From assembly GCA_937923585.1 (NCBI GenBank), contig CALDSM010000832.1, positions 1 to 10,309 of the forward strand: 10,309 bases of DNA, in the 5' to 3' direction. A program made the position numbers and the translations under genes. Below, piece by piece: positions 1-6,684 of this stretch (positions within the stretch are counted from its first letter, which is position 1; every line of letters starts with the position of its first letter). This stretch comes from an uncultured bacterium (GTDB lineage: Bacteria > Hydrogenedentota > Hydrogenedentia > Hydrogenedentales > CAITNO01). Under the pieces are notes generated by a model, which did no database searches, had not been told where the DNA came from, and saw only the letters and a list, made by a program, of their open reading frames with translations.

Positions 1-74
1 ACATGTCCGTCATAGGCAAAAGAGGACGGGTCAATCCCCTGAAGGCAGATATCCCCAAAGATGTTGACAATCAT
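1..74 (-). CDS. Start of a CapA-like protein (partial, runs off the left edge)
   Basis: Reading leftward from an ATG at 74-72 gives 24 open codons, beginning MIVNIFGDICLQGIDPSSF, before the window ends. The start overlaps the TGA of the preceding ligase gene as ATGA, so the two are probably translationally coupled. A short hydrophobic strand followed by GD(I/V) at the very N-terminus is how the CapA/PgsA family (poly-gamma-glutamate or capsule biosynthesis proteins with a metallophosphoesterase-like fold) begins, where that Asp is a predicted metal ligand. The CapA assignment rests on about 20 residues and is an inference. Other metallophosphoesterase-like or SGNH-like proteins start in a similar way. 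That a gene starts here is more secure than its family: the frame is open to the edge and it continues a tightly packed operon. Confidence 0.5.
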   Translation of the reverse strand, partial: MIVNIFGDICLQGIDPSSFAYDGH

Positions 75-1381
75 GCGGTTAAGGTTCTTTCTTCGTCATC
101 AGACAGCCGCTTGAGAACTTTGTGCTTCCAGGTGGCCGGATCAACGGGTATGGCGTCCACAAGCTCAACCTCCAGCGGCTCATCAGGATAGCGGCTTCTC
201 CAGCGCGCCAAAGCCCTTTCCCTCACGACGGACGCGGAAATGTCGTCACGGGCCCTCAGCCGCAGGGCGATGGAGCCTGATTTGCGCTGCACGAACTGGT
301 ATTGAAGGGATTCCGGGAACTCACGAAACATCGCCGAGGCGCACGGATACGTGAGGACGCCGCCGTTGGGCAGATCCAACTGATCATTTGTGCGGCCGCG
401 AACGGAGCCGATGACCTTGACCGGGGCGTCCGGAGCGTCCGGCACGGTTACGGAATCGTGAAGATTGTAACGGATGAACGGCATGGTGCGGTTGACCAGA
501 TTGGTGATAACGGCCTCCCCCGCCGCGGCATCCCCGTCCCGTCCGACGTTTTCCAGCGAAACCAGAACGGCGTTGCTGAACACGCGCTGCATTCCCCCGC
601 CGTTGACGTCAAAGCTGATCGTCGGGCATTCCATCGCCCCGTAGAGGTTGATGATTGAGCCGCCAAGGCAGCGGCGGACCCGCGCGCACAGTGGTTCTGT
701 CAGCGTTTCCGAGTACAGGACCGACCAGGGGATGTGGGCGCGAATCCCGCACCGCTCCATGCTGTCGCACACCATGCTCAGCATGGACGGCGTGCTCCAG
801 AATATGTCAATGTCGCCCCTCGCCAGCCGCCGCGCAATGTCTTCCGGGGGTGAGTAGATGGACAGGTTCTCCCTTCGAAACAGCCCGAGCCACCGCTGGA
901 GCCGGTGAAGGGCGCGAAGGTCGTTCTCAACGTCGAGAACGGCGTCGGGCTCCATCCGTGTCAGCATGGCGATGCGTTTGGCCGGGTGGTATCCAACCGC
1001 CCGCATCACGCCAAACACGCGGACGTGCGCGGTGAACTCCTCGAACCTGGACTGGTACACCTTGAACGGCTCGCCGGTGGATCCGCTGGTGGTGTGCATG
1101 ACCAGGTCCGGGGTGACGGGCCTTGTCATAATTTCCTCATGCGGACACTTTCTCATCATAGCCTTGTCAATGACAGGCACCTTTTGAATGTCCGAGAATG
1201 TGCGGATTTCCAGTTTGTCCACACCGGCATCGAGGTAAAGGCTGCGGTAAAAGGGCGAGTGTTCCCGGGCGTATTCAAACAGACGGCGAAACTTCACCGT
1301 TTGGCGGCGGCGAACCTCCCCGGCGGGGAGGTTCGTCCACCGCCGCTGTTCGAGATAGTATTGAAGCAGTTCGGGATACAT
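71..1381 (-). CDS. PaaK/CapK-like adenylate-forming ligase (ANL superfamily)
   Basis: 436 residues, the usual length for phenylacetate-CoA ligase-like proteins. Enzymes of this family activate a carboxylic acid with ATP to an acyl-adenylate and pass it to CoA or another acceptor in the cytoplasm. Visible motifs are the Ser/Thr/Gly-rich phosphate loop TTSGSTGEPFK (residues 97-107), the adenine-pocket motif YGAMECPTI (247-255), IRYNLHD (303-309, the counterpart of the usual RYxxxD) and GRTNDQL (329-335). A small C-terminal domain carries lysines around 419-424 (KHKVLK), where the family's catalytic Lys is expected. The ATG at 1381 has GGAG seven bases upstream, a good ribosome site, and lies 12 bp beyond the stop of the glycosyltransferase gene. 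CapK-type members are common in capsule and polysaccharide loci, which suits the neighbours. The acid substrate cannot be predicted; degradation of phenylacetate is unlikely in this context. Confidence 0.88.
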   Translation of the reverse strand: MYPELLQYYLEQRRWTNLPAGEVRRRQTVKFRRLFEYAREHSPFYRSLYLDAGVDKLEIRTFSDIQKVPVIDKAMMRKCPHEEIMTRPVTPDLVMHTTSGSTGEPFKVYQSRFEEFTAHVRVFGVMRAVGYHPAKRIAMLTRMEPDAVLDVENDLRALHRLQRWLGLFRRENLSIYSPPEDIARRLARGDIDIFWSTPSMLSMVCDSMERCGIRAHIPWSVLYSETLTEPLCARVRRCLGGSIINLYGAMECPTISFDVNGGGMQRVFSNAVLVSLENVGRDGDAAAGEAVITNLVNRTMPFIRYNLHDSVTVPDAPDAPVKVIGSVRGRTNDQLDLPNGGVLTYPCASAMFREFPESLQYQFVQRKSGSIALRLRARDDISASVVRERALARWRSRYPDEPLEVELVDAIPVDPATWKHKVLKRLSDDEERTLTA

Positions 1382-1393
1382 AAGAACGCTCCG

Positions 1394-2338
1394 CTATCCT
1401 TCCTCACGCGCGCCGGAAATCTTTTCCTTGACGATATACTGCGGCGCCCCGTTGATGCAGATGTAGGTCCGCCCGACATACTCCCCCAGCAGTCCCAGCG
1501 CCACCAGTTGCAGCCCGCCCAGAAAGAGGATTACCGCAACGATGGATGTCCACCCCATCTGAACATGCGGAGGGAGTATCTTCTGCACGATAAGCGCGGC
1601 AAGCAGAAGGAAGGATATGAAGGATATTGTAAATCCTGTCATGCTTGCCACGCGCAGGGGCCTGACCGAAAAGTTGATCAGCCCGTCCATCCATTTCTTC
1701 ACGAGCGCCCGCAGGGTGTAGTTTGAACTGCCCTCCTGGCGGGGCATGTGCCGGATGTCAACATTCCCAATGTTGCGGGTAATTCCGAGAAAAAGCCCAA
1801 GGATGTACGGATAGGGATGCGTGTATTGAACCACCCTCTCCACAACGTAACGTCGGACGATAAAGTAACTTGATATTTCGAGATCCGGCGGCTTGTCAAT
1901 CATCAGCACGGTCATAAGCGAGTTCAGGCGGCTTCCGAAATTGCGGTAACCGGCCTGCTTCTTGACGCACCGCCCGAACACAACATCGTATTGGTGCTCC
2001 TCAATGGCGCGGATCAGTTTCGGCGCCTCTTCCGGGGGGGTCTGCAAATCGTCGTCAAGACTGATGATGTAATCGCCTTTCGCGGCGTGAAACCCGGCCA
2101 TAATGGCGTTTGACTGGCCGAAATTGCGCGACAGGTTGAGAAACGTCAGGTGCGGGTCATGGGCGCACAATTGGCGACAGGCCTCATCGCTTCTGTCGCG
2201 GCTGCCGTCATTAACAAGTATGCACTCATACGCGTATTGGTCCGCGAGGCATTCCATGGTGTCCCGGATTCGGCCAACAACCTCGCCTATCAGCTTCTCG
2301 GAATTGTAGACGGGAATTACAAAGGAGATAAGTTTCAT
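1394..2338 (-). CDS. Family 2 glycosyltransferase, polyprenyl-phosphate type (DPM1/ArnC/GtrB-like)
   Basis: 314 residues. The N-terminal GT-A domain opens with SFVIPVYNSE (5-14), has VNDGSRDRS (42-50) for nucleotide-sugar binding, and the DXD-type metal site SLDDDLQTPPEE (93-104). RQEGSSNYT (200-208) is the Arg/Gly/Ser loop typical of this subfamily. Two strongly hydrophobic segments at about 231-253 and 264-288 form the C-terminal membrane hairpin seen in ArnC, GtrB and DPM-type enzymes. Such enzymes transfer a sugar from a nucleotide donor to undecaprenyl (polyprenyl) phosphate on the cytoplasmic face, producing a lipid-linked donor for a GT-C enzyme outside. Two GT-C-like proteins are encoded divergently from 6685 onward, which fits. 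Start is ATG with GGGGA about 11 bases upstream; the gap to the methyltransferase stop is 30 bp. The class is well supported; the sugar is unknown. Confidence 0.93.
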   Translation of the reverse strand: MKLISFVIPVYNSEKLIGEVVGRIRDTMECLADQYAYECILVNDGSRDRSDEACRQLCAHDPHLTFLNLSRNFGQSNAIMAGFHAAKGDYIISLDDDLQTPPEEAPKLIRAIEEHQYDVVFGRCVKKQAGYRNFGSRLNSLMTVLMIDKPPDLEISSYFIVRRYVVERVVQYTHPYPYILGLFLGITRNIGNVDIRHMPRQEGSSNYTLRALVKKWMDGLINFSVRPLRVASMTGFTISFISFLLLAALIVQKILPPHVQMGWTSIVAVILFLGGLQLVALGLLGEYVGRTYICINGAPQYIVKEKISGAREEG

Positions 2339-2368
2339 GTGTGGATGTGTCCCCGCTCCACGGTTGTC

Positions 2369-3505
2369 TCATACGGCATACAAGAACACATCGTTTGCAC
2401 CGTATGAATGAGCCCGTAGATACAGTCTGTAACCTGCGTGCAGCGTCCGAATGTGCTGGGGTATGCGCACCAAGTCATCCGGGCGGTGGTACGCCGCAAT
2501 GCCAAGTTTTGGCTGAAGCCGCCGCACCATGCTTTCGGCCCCAATCAGCGCGTTCATCTCTGCGCCTTCTATGTCCATCCTGATGTATGTCACGGAAACG
2601 TCCGCGAACAGGTTGTCGAGCCTGTCCACTTCCAGCGCTATCCCTCCGTCATCCAGAATGCGGCTCGTTGCCCCGCTTCCATCTGCGAAGTGAAGCGTGG
2701 TTCTTGCATCCCATGCACCCAGGGGGACGATCCGGAAATCGGGAATGGACGCGCAGTTCTTCTTGAGCCGTTCTCTGTTTGCCGCGTCCGGTTCAAGGGC
2801 GTAGGCGGGCGCGGTCATTTCAAGGCCGGACATGCGCATTGCCTCAGCAAAGGCCAGTATCGAGGTTCCGTCATAAGCGCCGCAGTCCACAACCGTCTCG
2901 CCGGGGCTTAGGCGGATGATGTCAGATGGAAACAGGCGGTCGGTATCGCACACCCGTTCCAGGTGGCCGGGCCTCCCGCTGATTCGCTGATTAAGATATG
3001 CCACGAGCGTGTCCCGGGACAACTGGTCTTCAAGTTGGTCATATAGCTGTGAAAAACTGTCTTTGTGGGAAACCAGAAACTCACGGGTCAGAGAATGGTA
3101 TCCCCAGTGTATGCATCCGGTGTCATAGGCATAAACATGCCTCACTTTTCCTGTCGAAAGAAGGCGATTCGCCATTTCCTTGGTTTGTTTCAGGAACTGA
3201 AGCGCACAGAAGACGTTCAGTTGTTTGGCATTGTCCAGAAGGTCCTCAAGGGGAGCCACACTTCTCCCAAAACGGACCATTCCATCCTTCCAGTAGCGCC
3301 GGTTGACGGCGACATGGTCCACACTAATGCCATGTTGCAGGAAGATCTCAAGGAAATGCGCACCCAGCGCCCCGGTGCCGAGCAGCACCAGGGGAATGGA
3401 CTCCTGCCTGATGGTGTCCAGCAATGCCGGCAGGGAGTCACTCCGCTCGGAGACAATGTCCAATATGTTAGTGGTCAATTCCTGCACTCCAAAGAAAGCA
3501 CGCAC
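2369..3505 (-). CDS. FkbM-family SAM-dependent methyltransferase with N-terminal Rossmann-like domain
   Basis: 378 residues. The C-terminal half is an FkbM-type O-methyltransferase: SAM-binding motif I is TVVDCGAYDGTS (204-215), followed by ALEPDAANRERLKKN (236-250) with the acidic ribose-binding position, and the FkbM signature YIRMDIEGAEMNALIGA (307-323). FkbM proteins methylate hydroxyl groups, often on sugars of surface glycans or on natural products. The first ~190 residues are not part of the usual FkbM fold. They include LVLLGTGALGAHFLEIFL (39-56), a GxGxxG nucleotide-binding-like pattern seen in longer glycan-locus FkbM proteins. The chosen start is GTG at 3505, with GGAGG about 12 bases and GAGGG about 3 bases upstream. 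An ATG at 3524 is in another frame and stops after 18 codons. The acceptor is not predictable; a glycan or lipid-linked sugar is likely from context. Confidence 0.9.
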   Translation of the reverse strand: MRAFFGVQELTTNILDIVSERSDSLPALLDTIRQESIPLVLLGTGALGAHFLEIFLQHGISVDHVAVNRRYWKDGMVRFGRSVAPLEDLLDNAKQLNVFCALQFLKQTKEMANRLLSTGKVRHVYAYDTGCIHWGYHSLTREFLVSHKDSFSQLYDQLEDQLSRDTLVAYLNQRISGRPGHLERVCDTDRLFPSDIIRLSPGETVVDCGAYDGTSILAFAEAMRMSGLEMTAPAYALEPDAANRERLKKNCASIPDFRIVPLGAWDARTTLHFADGSGATSRILDDGGIALEVDRLDNLFADVSVTYIRMDIEGAEMNALIGAESMVRRLQPKLGIAAYHRPDDLVRIPQHIRTLHAGYRLYLRAHSYGANDVFLYAV

Positions 3506-3550
3506 GCTCCCTCATCTCCTCCATGACGCTGCGCAAGCGTGCAACAGTCG

Positions 3551-4735
3551 TCACACCGCATCAACTATAATCTTGATTCTGGAAAGCGTTGAATCCAGCC
3601 TGTTCTTCACGTCTTCAAGTGTTTTTCCTTTCACGATAACATGTCCTATTCGGTCTATGCCAAGCCGAAATTTGTTCACACGCGCGCCAACCGGACGGTC
3701 AAAGCGTATTTCCACAATGTCAGGGTCCGGAGGATTGTCGTTTCGCACGGCGCGTACGACGCCGCTCGTCTCAGAGAACAGCGTCATGCTTGCATTGGGC
3801 GTCCCGCCGGTGCGGCTGGAAAAGTCGGCAGTCTCACCCAGGCAGGCCCGCACCATTTGCTCGTAATAGTCGAACCCGTAAAAGATGGACACCGTTTCGG
3901 GCAGCATCGTCGCCCCGCACCGCGCGCCAAATTCGAGAACAAAGACCTCGCCGTCCCTCAGGATGAAATCCGCGTTGATGGCGCAGGTCCGCAGTCCGGC
4001 CGCCTCCACGCAGTGCTCTACCTGCCGGACGCAGTCGCCTAGAAGATCGGCGTCCAGGTCCAAAGGGACATAATGCCCGAGTGGGACCCCCGTGTCGCCC
4101 TGAAAGACATAATCGCCGTGCGGCATAACAAATTGCAGCTTTCCATTCAGGGCAAAGGCCTGCGCGCCGAATTCCCGCCCCTCAATGAACGCCTCTACGA
4201 TGTAATGATTCTGTTTAGTGGCCTCGCGGACAGTCTTGTAGGCATACTCTACCCTGTCGCGCGCGTCAACCTTCACAATCCCCCTGCTGCCCTGGCTGTC
4301 GGAGGCCTTGAACATCACCGGCGCCCCCAGTTCATCGAACGCCCGGTACCCGTCTTCCAGCGTGGCCGCCTCCAGATAACGGGCGGTGCGCGCGCCATGT
4401 CCAAGCAAACGCCCTTTCATCAGCAGCTTGTCGGTGACGATCATGCCGGCTTCGGACGGAATCCCCGGCAAACCGAGAGATTCACTTACGACAGCCAGCG
4501 TTCTGATTGGCAGGTCCATTCCGCAGGTGCAAATGCCGTCAATGTGCTCCCTCCGCGCAATGCGCAGCACTTCCGATGAATCAGTGAAATCGTGCAGACA
4601 GACCGTGTCCGCCAGCGGAATGCCCGGATAGGGGCCGGCAACGCCCACGACTATTGCCTTGTGTCCCAGATCTTTGACTTTGCGGATTAGGGGCACCTGC
4701 ATCACGCCGGCGCCCAGTATCATTACCCTGCCCAC
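3551..4735 (-). CDS. ATP-grasp ligase (second of the pair)
   Basis: 394 residues. ATP-grasp enzymes activate a carboxylate as an acyl-phosphate and join it to an amine or thiol. The N-terminal pre-ATP-grasp domain begins VMILGAGVMQVPLIRKVKDLG (4-24). Nucleotide-binding features are the Lys in APVMFKASDSQGSRGI (138-153; Lys143 and a glycine-rich loop), the hinge YIVEAFIEGREFGAQAF (178-194), and the metal-binding strand pair around NADFILRDGEVFVLEFGARCG (254-274; Glu268). A ~90-residue C-terminal domain follows, as in PurK/carnosine-synthase-like members. GTG at 4735 is preferred because AAAGGG lies seven bases upstream and it supplies a full first beta-strand. It overlaps the upstream gene by 13 bp. 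An ATG at 4723 (TAATG with the upstream stop) is the alternative and costs four residues. It differs clearly from the neighbouring ATP-grasp protein, so the two probably act on different substrates. Substrate unknown. Confidence 0.9.
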   Translation of the reverse strand: MGRVMILGAGVMQVPLIRKVKDLGHKAIVVGVAGPYPGIPLADTVCLHDFTDSSEVLRIARREHIDGICTCGMDLPIRTLAVVSESLGLPGIPSEAGMIVTDKLLMKGRLLGHGARTARYLEAATLEDGYRAFDELGAPVMFKASDSQGSRGIVKVDARDRVEYAYKTVREATKQNHYIVEAFIEGREFGAQAFALNGKLQFVMPHGDYVFQGDTGVPLGHYVPLDLDADLLGDCVRQVEHCVEAAGLRTCAINADFILRDGEVFVLEFGARCGATMLPETVSIFYGFDYYEQMVRACLGETADFSSRTGGTPNASMTLFSETSGVVRAVRNDNPPDPDIVEIRFDRPVGARVNKFRLGIDRIGHVIVKGKTLEDVKNRLDSTLSRIKIIVDAV

Positions 4736-5877
4736 TCAGGAGCCCTTTCGGCACCGCCGCGCACGGAAAAGCGGCTGTCGGACTGGTAAATGAAATAGCC
4801 GCTTCGGTCAGCGCTGCATTTGACATGCCTTAACTCGGGGTCCGTGACCTCCGCGCGGACGATTTCCCTGTGTTGGGTCGGGTGCTCAAAGATCGGCAGC
4901 AGGTGTTCCGTTTCCTTGCACAAGAAATACACGCCCGCGCAGCGGTTGTTGGAAAGACCGGGGGGCCGGACAAAACGCCCCATGGCAACTTCCACGACAC
5001 CCTTGAGAAAGTCATATCCGGTGGACAGCAGGACAAGGTCCGAGCCGATAAAGTCCCCGCCCAGCCTGGCGCCGATCTCCACAACTTTGATGTCTCCCTG
5101 TTCGGAGATCTTGAGTTCCGAGTGCGAGGCGCCGTTCCGGATATTCAGCGCATTCAGGGCATTCAACACAATGTCCCGCACCCGGCTCCAGAGTTCCGGC
5201 GGCAGCGAGGAGGGCTGGTGATGCTCCAACTCCACAAAAAAAGGCGCTCCGGTGGTCACTTTGTCGGTAATCGTGAGAATATGGTGCTGTCCGTTCCACG
5301 AAATCCCCTCAACGCTGACCTCCCGGCCCGGGACAAACTCCTCCACGATCGCTTCGCGGGAAAACGACACCTCGCGGGCACGCTCAATCGCGCATGCAAG
5401 GTCGGCATAATCTGTGACCTTTTGGACGCCCAGACTGCCGGAACGGTCGGTTGGCTTCACAATTACAGGGAACTCAAAGAGGTTCCTCGCAATGGACTCT
5501 CCCGGCCGTGCCCGCGCAAACCGGGGGGACGGTATGCCGTGACGCCGGAAACATTCGCGCATTTCGTACTTGTTGGTCGTCACACTGGAGAATTCACAGG
5601 GGTTTCCAACCAGTCCCATCTTATGCGCGACATAATTCACGGTCGGAACAGCCACATCGGAGGCGATGGTCACAACGCCGTCAATGCCGGTTTCTCGGCA
5701 AACGGCCAGTATTTGTTCCTTCTCAAGAACAGAGATGGGATGGAAATGATCCGCGACATCTTTGCATACGGCTCCGGCTTCCCAGGCAAAACAATGCGTC
5801 TCATAGGCCAATCTCCGGGCCATCTCGACTGCCGGAAGTTGGAGGTAACTCCCGCCTATGACGGCGATCTTCTTCAT
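4723..5877 (-). CDS. ATP-grasp ligase (first of the pair, first long gene of the operon)
   Basis: 384 residues with full ATP-grasp layout: N-terminal Rossmann-like strand KKIAVIGGSYLQLPAVEMA (2-20), the DGVVTIASDVAVP segment (66-78), TTNKYEMRECFRRHGIPSP (100-118) at the entry to the ATP domain, FPVIVKPTDRSGSLGVQKV (136-154) with Lys141 and the glycine loop, hinge AIVEEFVPGREVSVEG (176-191), and the metal site SHSELKI...VVEIGARLGGDFIGSD (251-280; Glu254, Glu267). These residues are those needed for ATP and magnesium binding, so it should be active. Members of this class make amide, ester or thioester bonds from a carboxylate and ATP. The ATG at 5877 has only a weak GGA upstream; it is embedded in ATGA with a possible 41-codon ORF. 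The stop overlaps the next ATP-grasp gene by 13 bp, so the two products are probably made together. Substrates are not predictable from sequence. Confidence 0.91.
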   Translation of the reverse strand: MKKIAVIGGSYLQLPAVEMARRLAYETHCFAWEAGAVCKDVADHFHPISVLEKEQILAVCRETGIDGVVTIASDVAVPTVNYVAHKMGLVGNPCEFSSVTTNKYEMRECFRRHGIPSPRFARARPGESIARNLFEFPVIVKPTDRSGSLGVQKVTDYADLACAIERAREVSFSREAIVEEFVPGREVSVEGISWNGQHHILTITDKVTTGAPFFVELEHHQPSSLPPELWSRVRDIVLNALNALNIRNGASHSELKISEQGDIKVVEIGARLGGDFIGSDLVLLSTGYDFLKGVVEVAMGRFVRPPGLSNNRCAGVYFLCKETEHLLPIFEHPTQHREIVRAEVTDPELRHVKCSADRSGYFIYQSDSRFSVRGGAERAPEWAG

Positions 5878-5999
5878 GCGTTCCAGTTCATGCCGTTCTT
5901 AGTGCGCGCTGCGTTGCGGCGGCGTGATCGGCGCACGGTCAAGGCAATGTCGCGGGGCACTGATTCGCTGCCGCCGTGCTCCCTCCTCGCCTCAACCAT
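5874..5999 (-). CDS. Possible 41-residue Arg-rich leader ORF
   Basis: On the minus strand an ATG at 5999 opens a 41-codon frame that ends in TGA at 5876-5874, overlapping the ATG of the first ATP-grasp gene as ATGA. GCAGG lies about seven bases upstream of the ATG. The product would be short, basic and without a recognised motif (it contains RRSRRRNAARTKNG). The stop-start overlap could couple translation into the ATP-grasp gene, which itself has a poor ribosome site. The Arg richness may simply reflect GC-rich non-coding DNA, so this is a tentative call. Confidence 0.2.
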   Translation of the reverse strand: MVEARREHGGSESVPRDIALTVRRSRRRNAARTKNGMNWNA

Positions 6000-6090
6000 G
6001 CCACAACCTGCTTATAATAGTAGCAGAACTCGTGTTCCACGGCGGGGGGATGCGAAATCCTACCGAATCACAACATGATGCCGTTTCAGT

Positions 6091-6119
6091 ATTCTAGTCC
6101 AATGATAGGCGGTTCTCAG
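6091..6119 (-). promoter_or_regulatory. Candidate promoter for the leftward operon
   Basis: On the minus strand TAGAAT (6096-6091, five of six bases of the -10 consensus) follows CTGAGA (6119-6114, four of six of TTGACA) with a 17-base spacer. Transcription would start near 6084, about 200 bases before the first ATP-grasp gene. This is a pattern match only. The TATAAT-like sequence at 6013-6018 has no matching -35 on either strand. Confidence 0.25.
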
Positions 6120-6136
6120 GACCAAGTCAATCGAAA

Positions 6137-6172
6137 GAAGAAGGGCCAAGGCATGCACAATGCCTCTTCTTC
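6137..6172. other. Bulged hairpin followed by a run of nine Gs
   Basis: GAAGAAG (6137-6143) pairs perfectly with CTTCTTC (6166-6172), and inside it AGGCAT (6149-6154) pairs with ATGCCT (6160-6165) around the loop GCACA. Five unpaired bases (GGCCA) sit on the 5' side. The 13 pairs would fold in RNA from either strand. On the plus strand it is followed by nine Gs (6173-6181), and on the minus strand only by TTTCG, so it is not a standard Rho-independent terminator. It lies between the divergent blocks; its role is unknown. Confidence 0.6.
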
Positions 6173-6181
6173 GGGGGGGGG

Positions 6182-6457
6182 CCTTCACTGGATTGGCTGG
6201 CTGGACTTTCCTCCGAAGCCGATGACTGTCCCGCGCACAGCACTCTCTAACCTTGCTTCAATAAACGACTTGGTGCCTTGAGGAGGCGCTTCCGGGTCTA
6301 TCGGATTCTTAATCGGCATGTTGGTGTTTAACAGGGTGGCAATTGCCCAGCCTCGGAGAGGGGTTGGCTGCTCTGTGGCCGCAGGTCAGGAGAGCCGAAA
6401 CCGTCGGCCACACCGAAAGCGGTTGAACCAGCACTGGTTTAGGCCACATTTTTGATG
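6182..6457. other. Non-coding stretch with inverted repeats between the divergent blocks
   Basis: I see no convincing gene here. Structure present: a 10-bp perfect palindrome GGCAATTGCC at 6338-6347; an 8-bp inverted repeat TGTGGCCG (6374-6381) / CGGCCACA (6405-6412) separated by 23 bases; and the 14-bp dyad AACCAG-CA-CTGGTT at 6426-6439, listed separately. Base composition is more even than in the genes. No transposase remnant, tRNA or known riboswitch is apparent. Confidence 0.4.
6426..6439. promoter_or_regulatory. 14-bp dyad, possible operator over the -35 region
   Basis: AACCAG and CTGGTT are exact inverted copies separated by CA. The right half supplies the CTGGTT(T) that sits at the -35 position relative to TATAAT at 6458. 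A repressor or activator bound here would affect the rightward promoter. Symmetry is visible; the regulatory role is inference. Confidence 0.3.
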
Positions 6458-6463
6458 TATAAT
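6434..6463 (+). promoter_or_regulatory. Candidate promoter for the first GT-C-like gene
   Basis: A perfect -10 hexamer TATAAT occupies 6458-6463. CTGGTTT at 6434-6440 occupies the -35 position with a 17-base spacer, although it is far from TTGACA. The same CTGGTTT-N17-TATA(A/G)T arrangement occurs before the second GT-C-like gene, which supports it. Transcription would start near 6470, leaving an untranslated leader of about 215 bases to the ATG at 6685 with no strong ribosome site or terminator visible in it. Confidence 0.45.
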
Positions 6464-6684
6464 CTTTCTGGATTTTCGCCGTTCGCAGGCTGCGATGGTG
6501 TTAGATGAGTGGACATGAGGCTTCATAGTTCATAAGCGGGGAAGTACTGTGTCAAGGCGGTCTCTCATTCACTCGGGCAATCTGGTCGCATGTTGCGCTT
6601 CAGATGCAGCCGGGCAATATTCGACTTTGGTGTTGCGGAAGACCTGACTTTCGCATGACGCTTAGGCAAGGTTCTTTTCAAGAG

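Noticed and set aside
905..1726. 273-codon plus-strand open frame
   Set aside because: Antisense to the adenylate-forming ligase and glycosyltransferase genes; no motifs.
6013..6018. TATAAT between the operons as a promoter
   Set aside because: No acceptable -35 at 16-18 bases on the plus strand, and the minus-strand reading also lacks one.
4870..6078. 402-codon plus-strand open frame
   Set aside because: Antisense to the first ATP-grasp gene, whose motifs are clear; the product has no recognisable features.
6137..6172. Hairpin as a Rho-independent terminator
   Set aside because: No T tract follows on the plus strand (Gs instead) and only TTTCG on the minus strand; no gene ends next to it.
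6075..6281. 68-codon plus-strand ORF in the intergenic region
   Set aside because: No ribosome site, no motif, and it runs straight through the hairpin and the G9 tract.
6338..6347. Perfect 10-bp palindrome GGCAATTGCC
   Set aside because: Too short and isolated to support a function by itself; mentioned only within the intergenic description.
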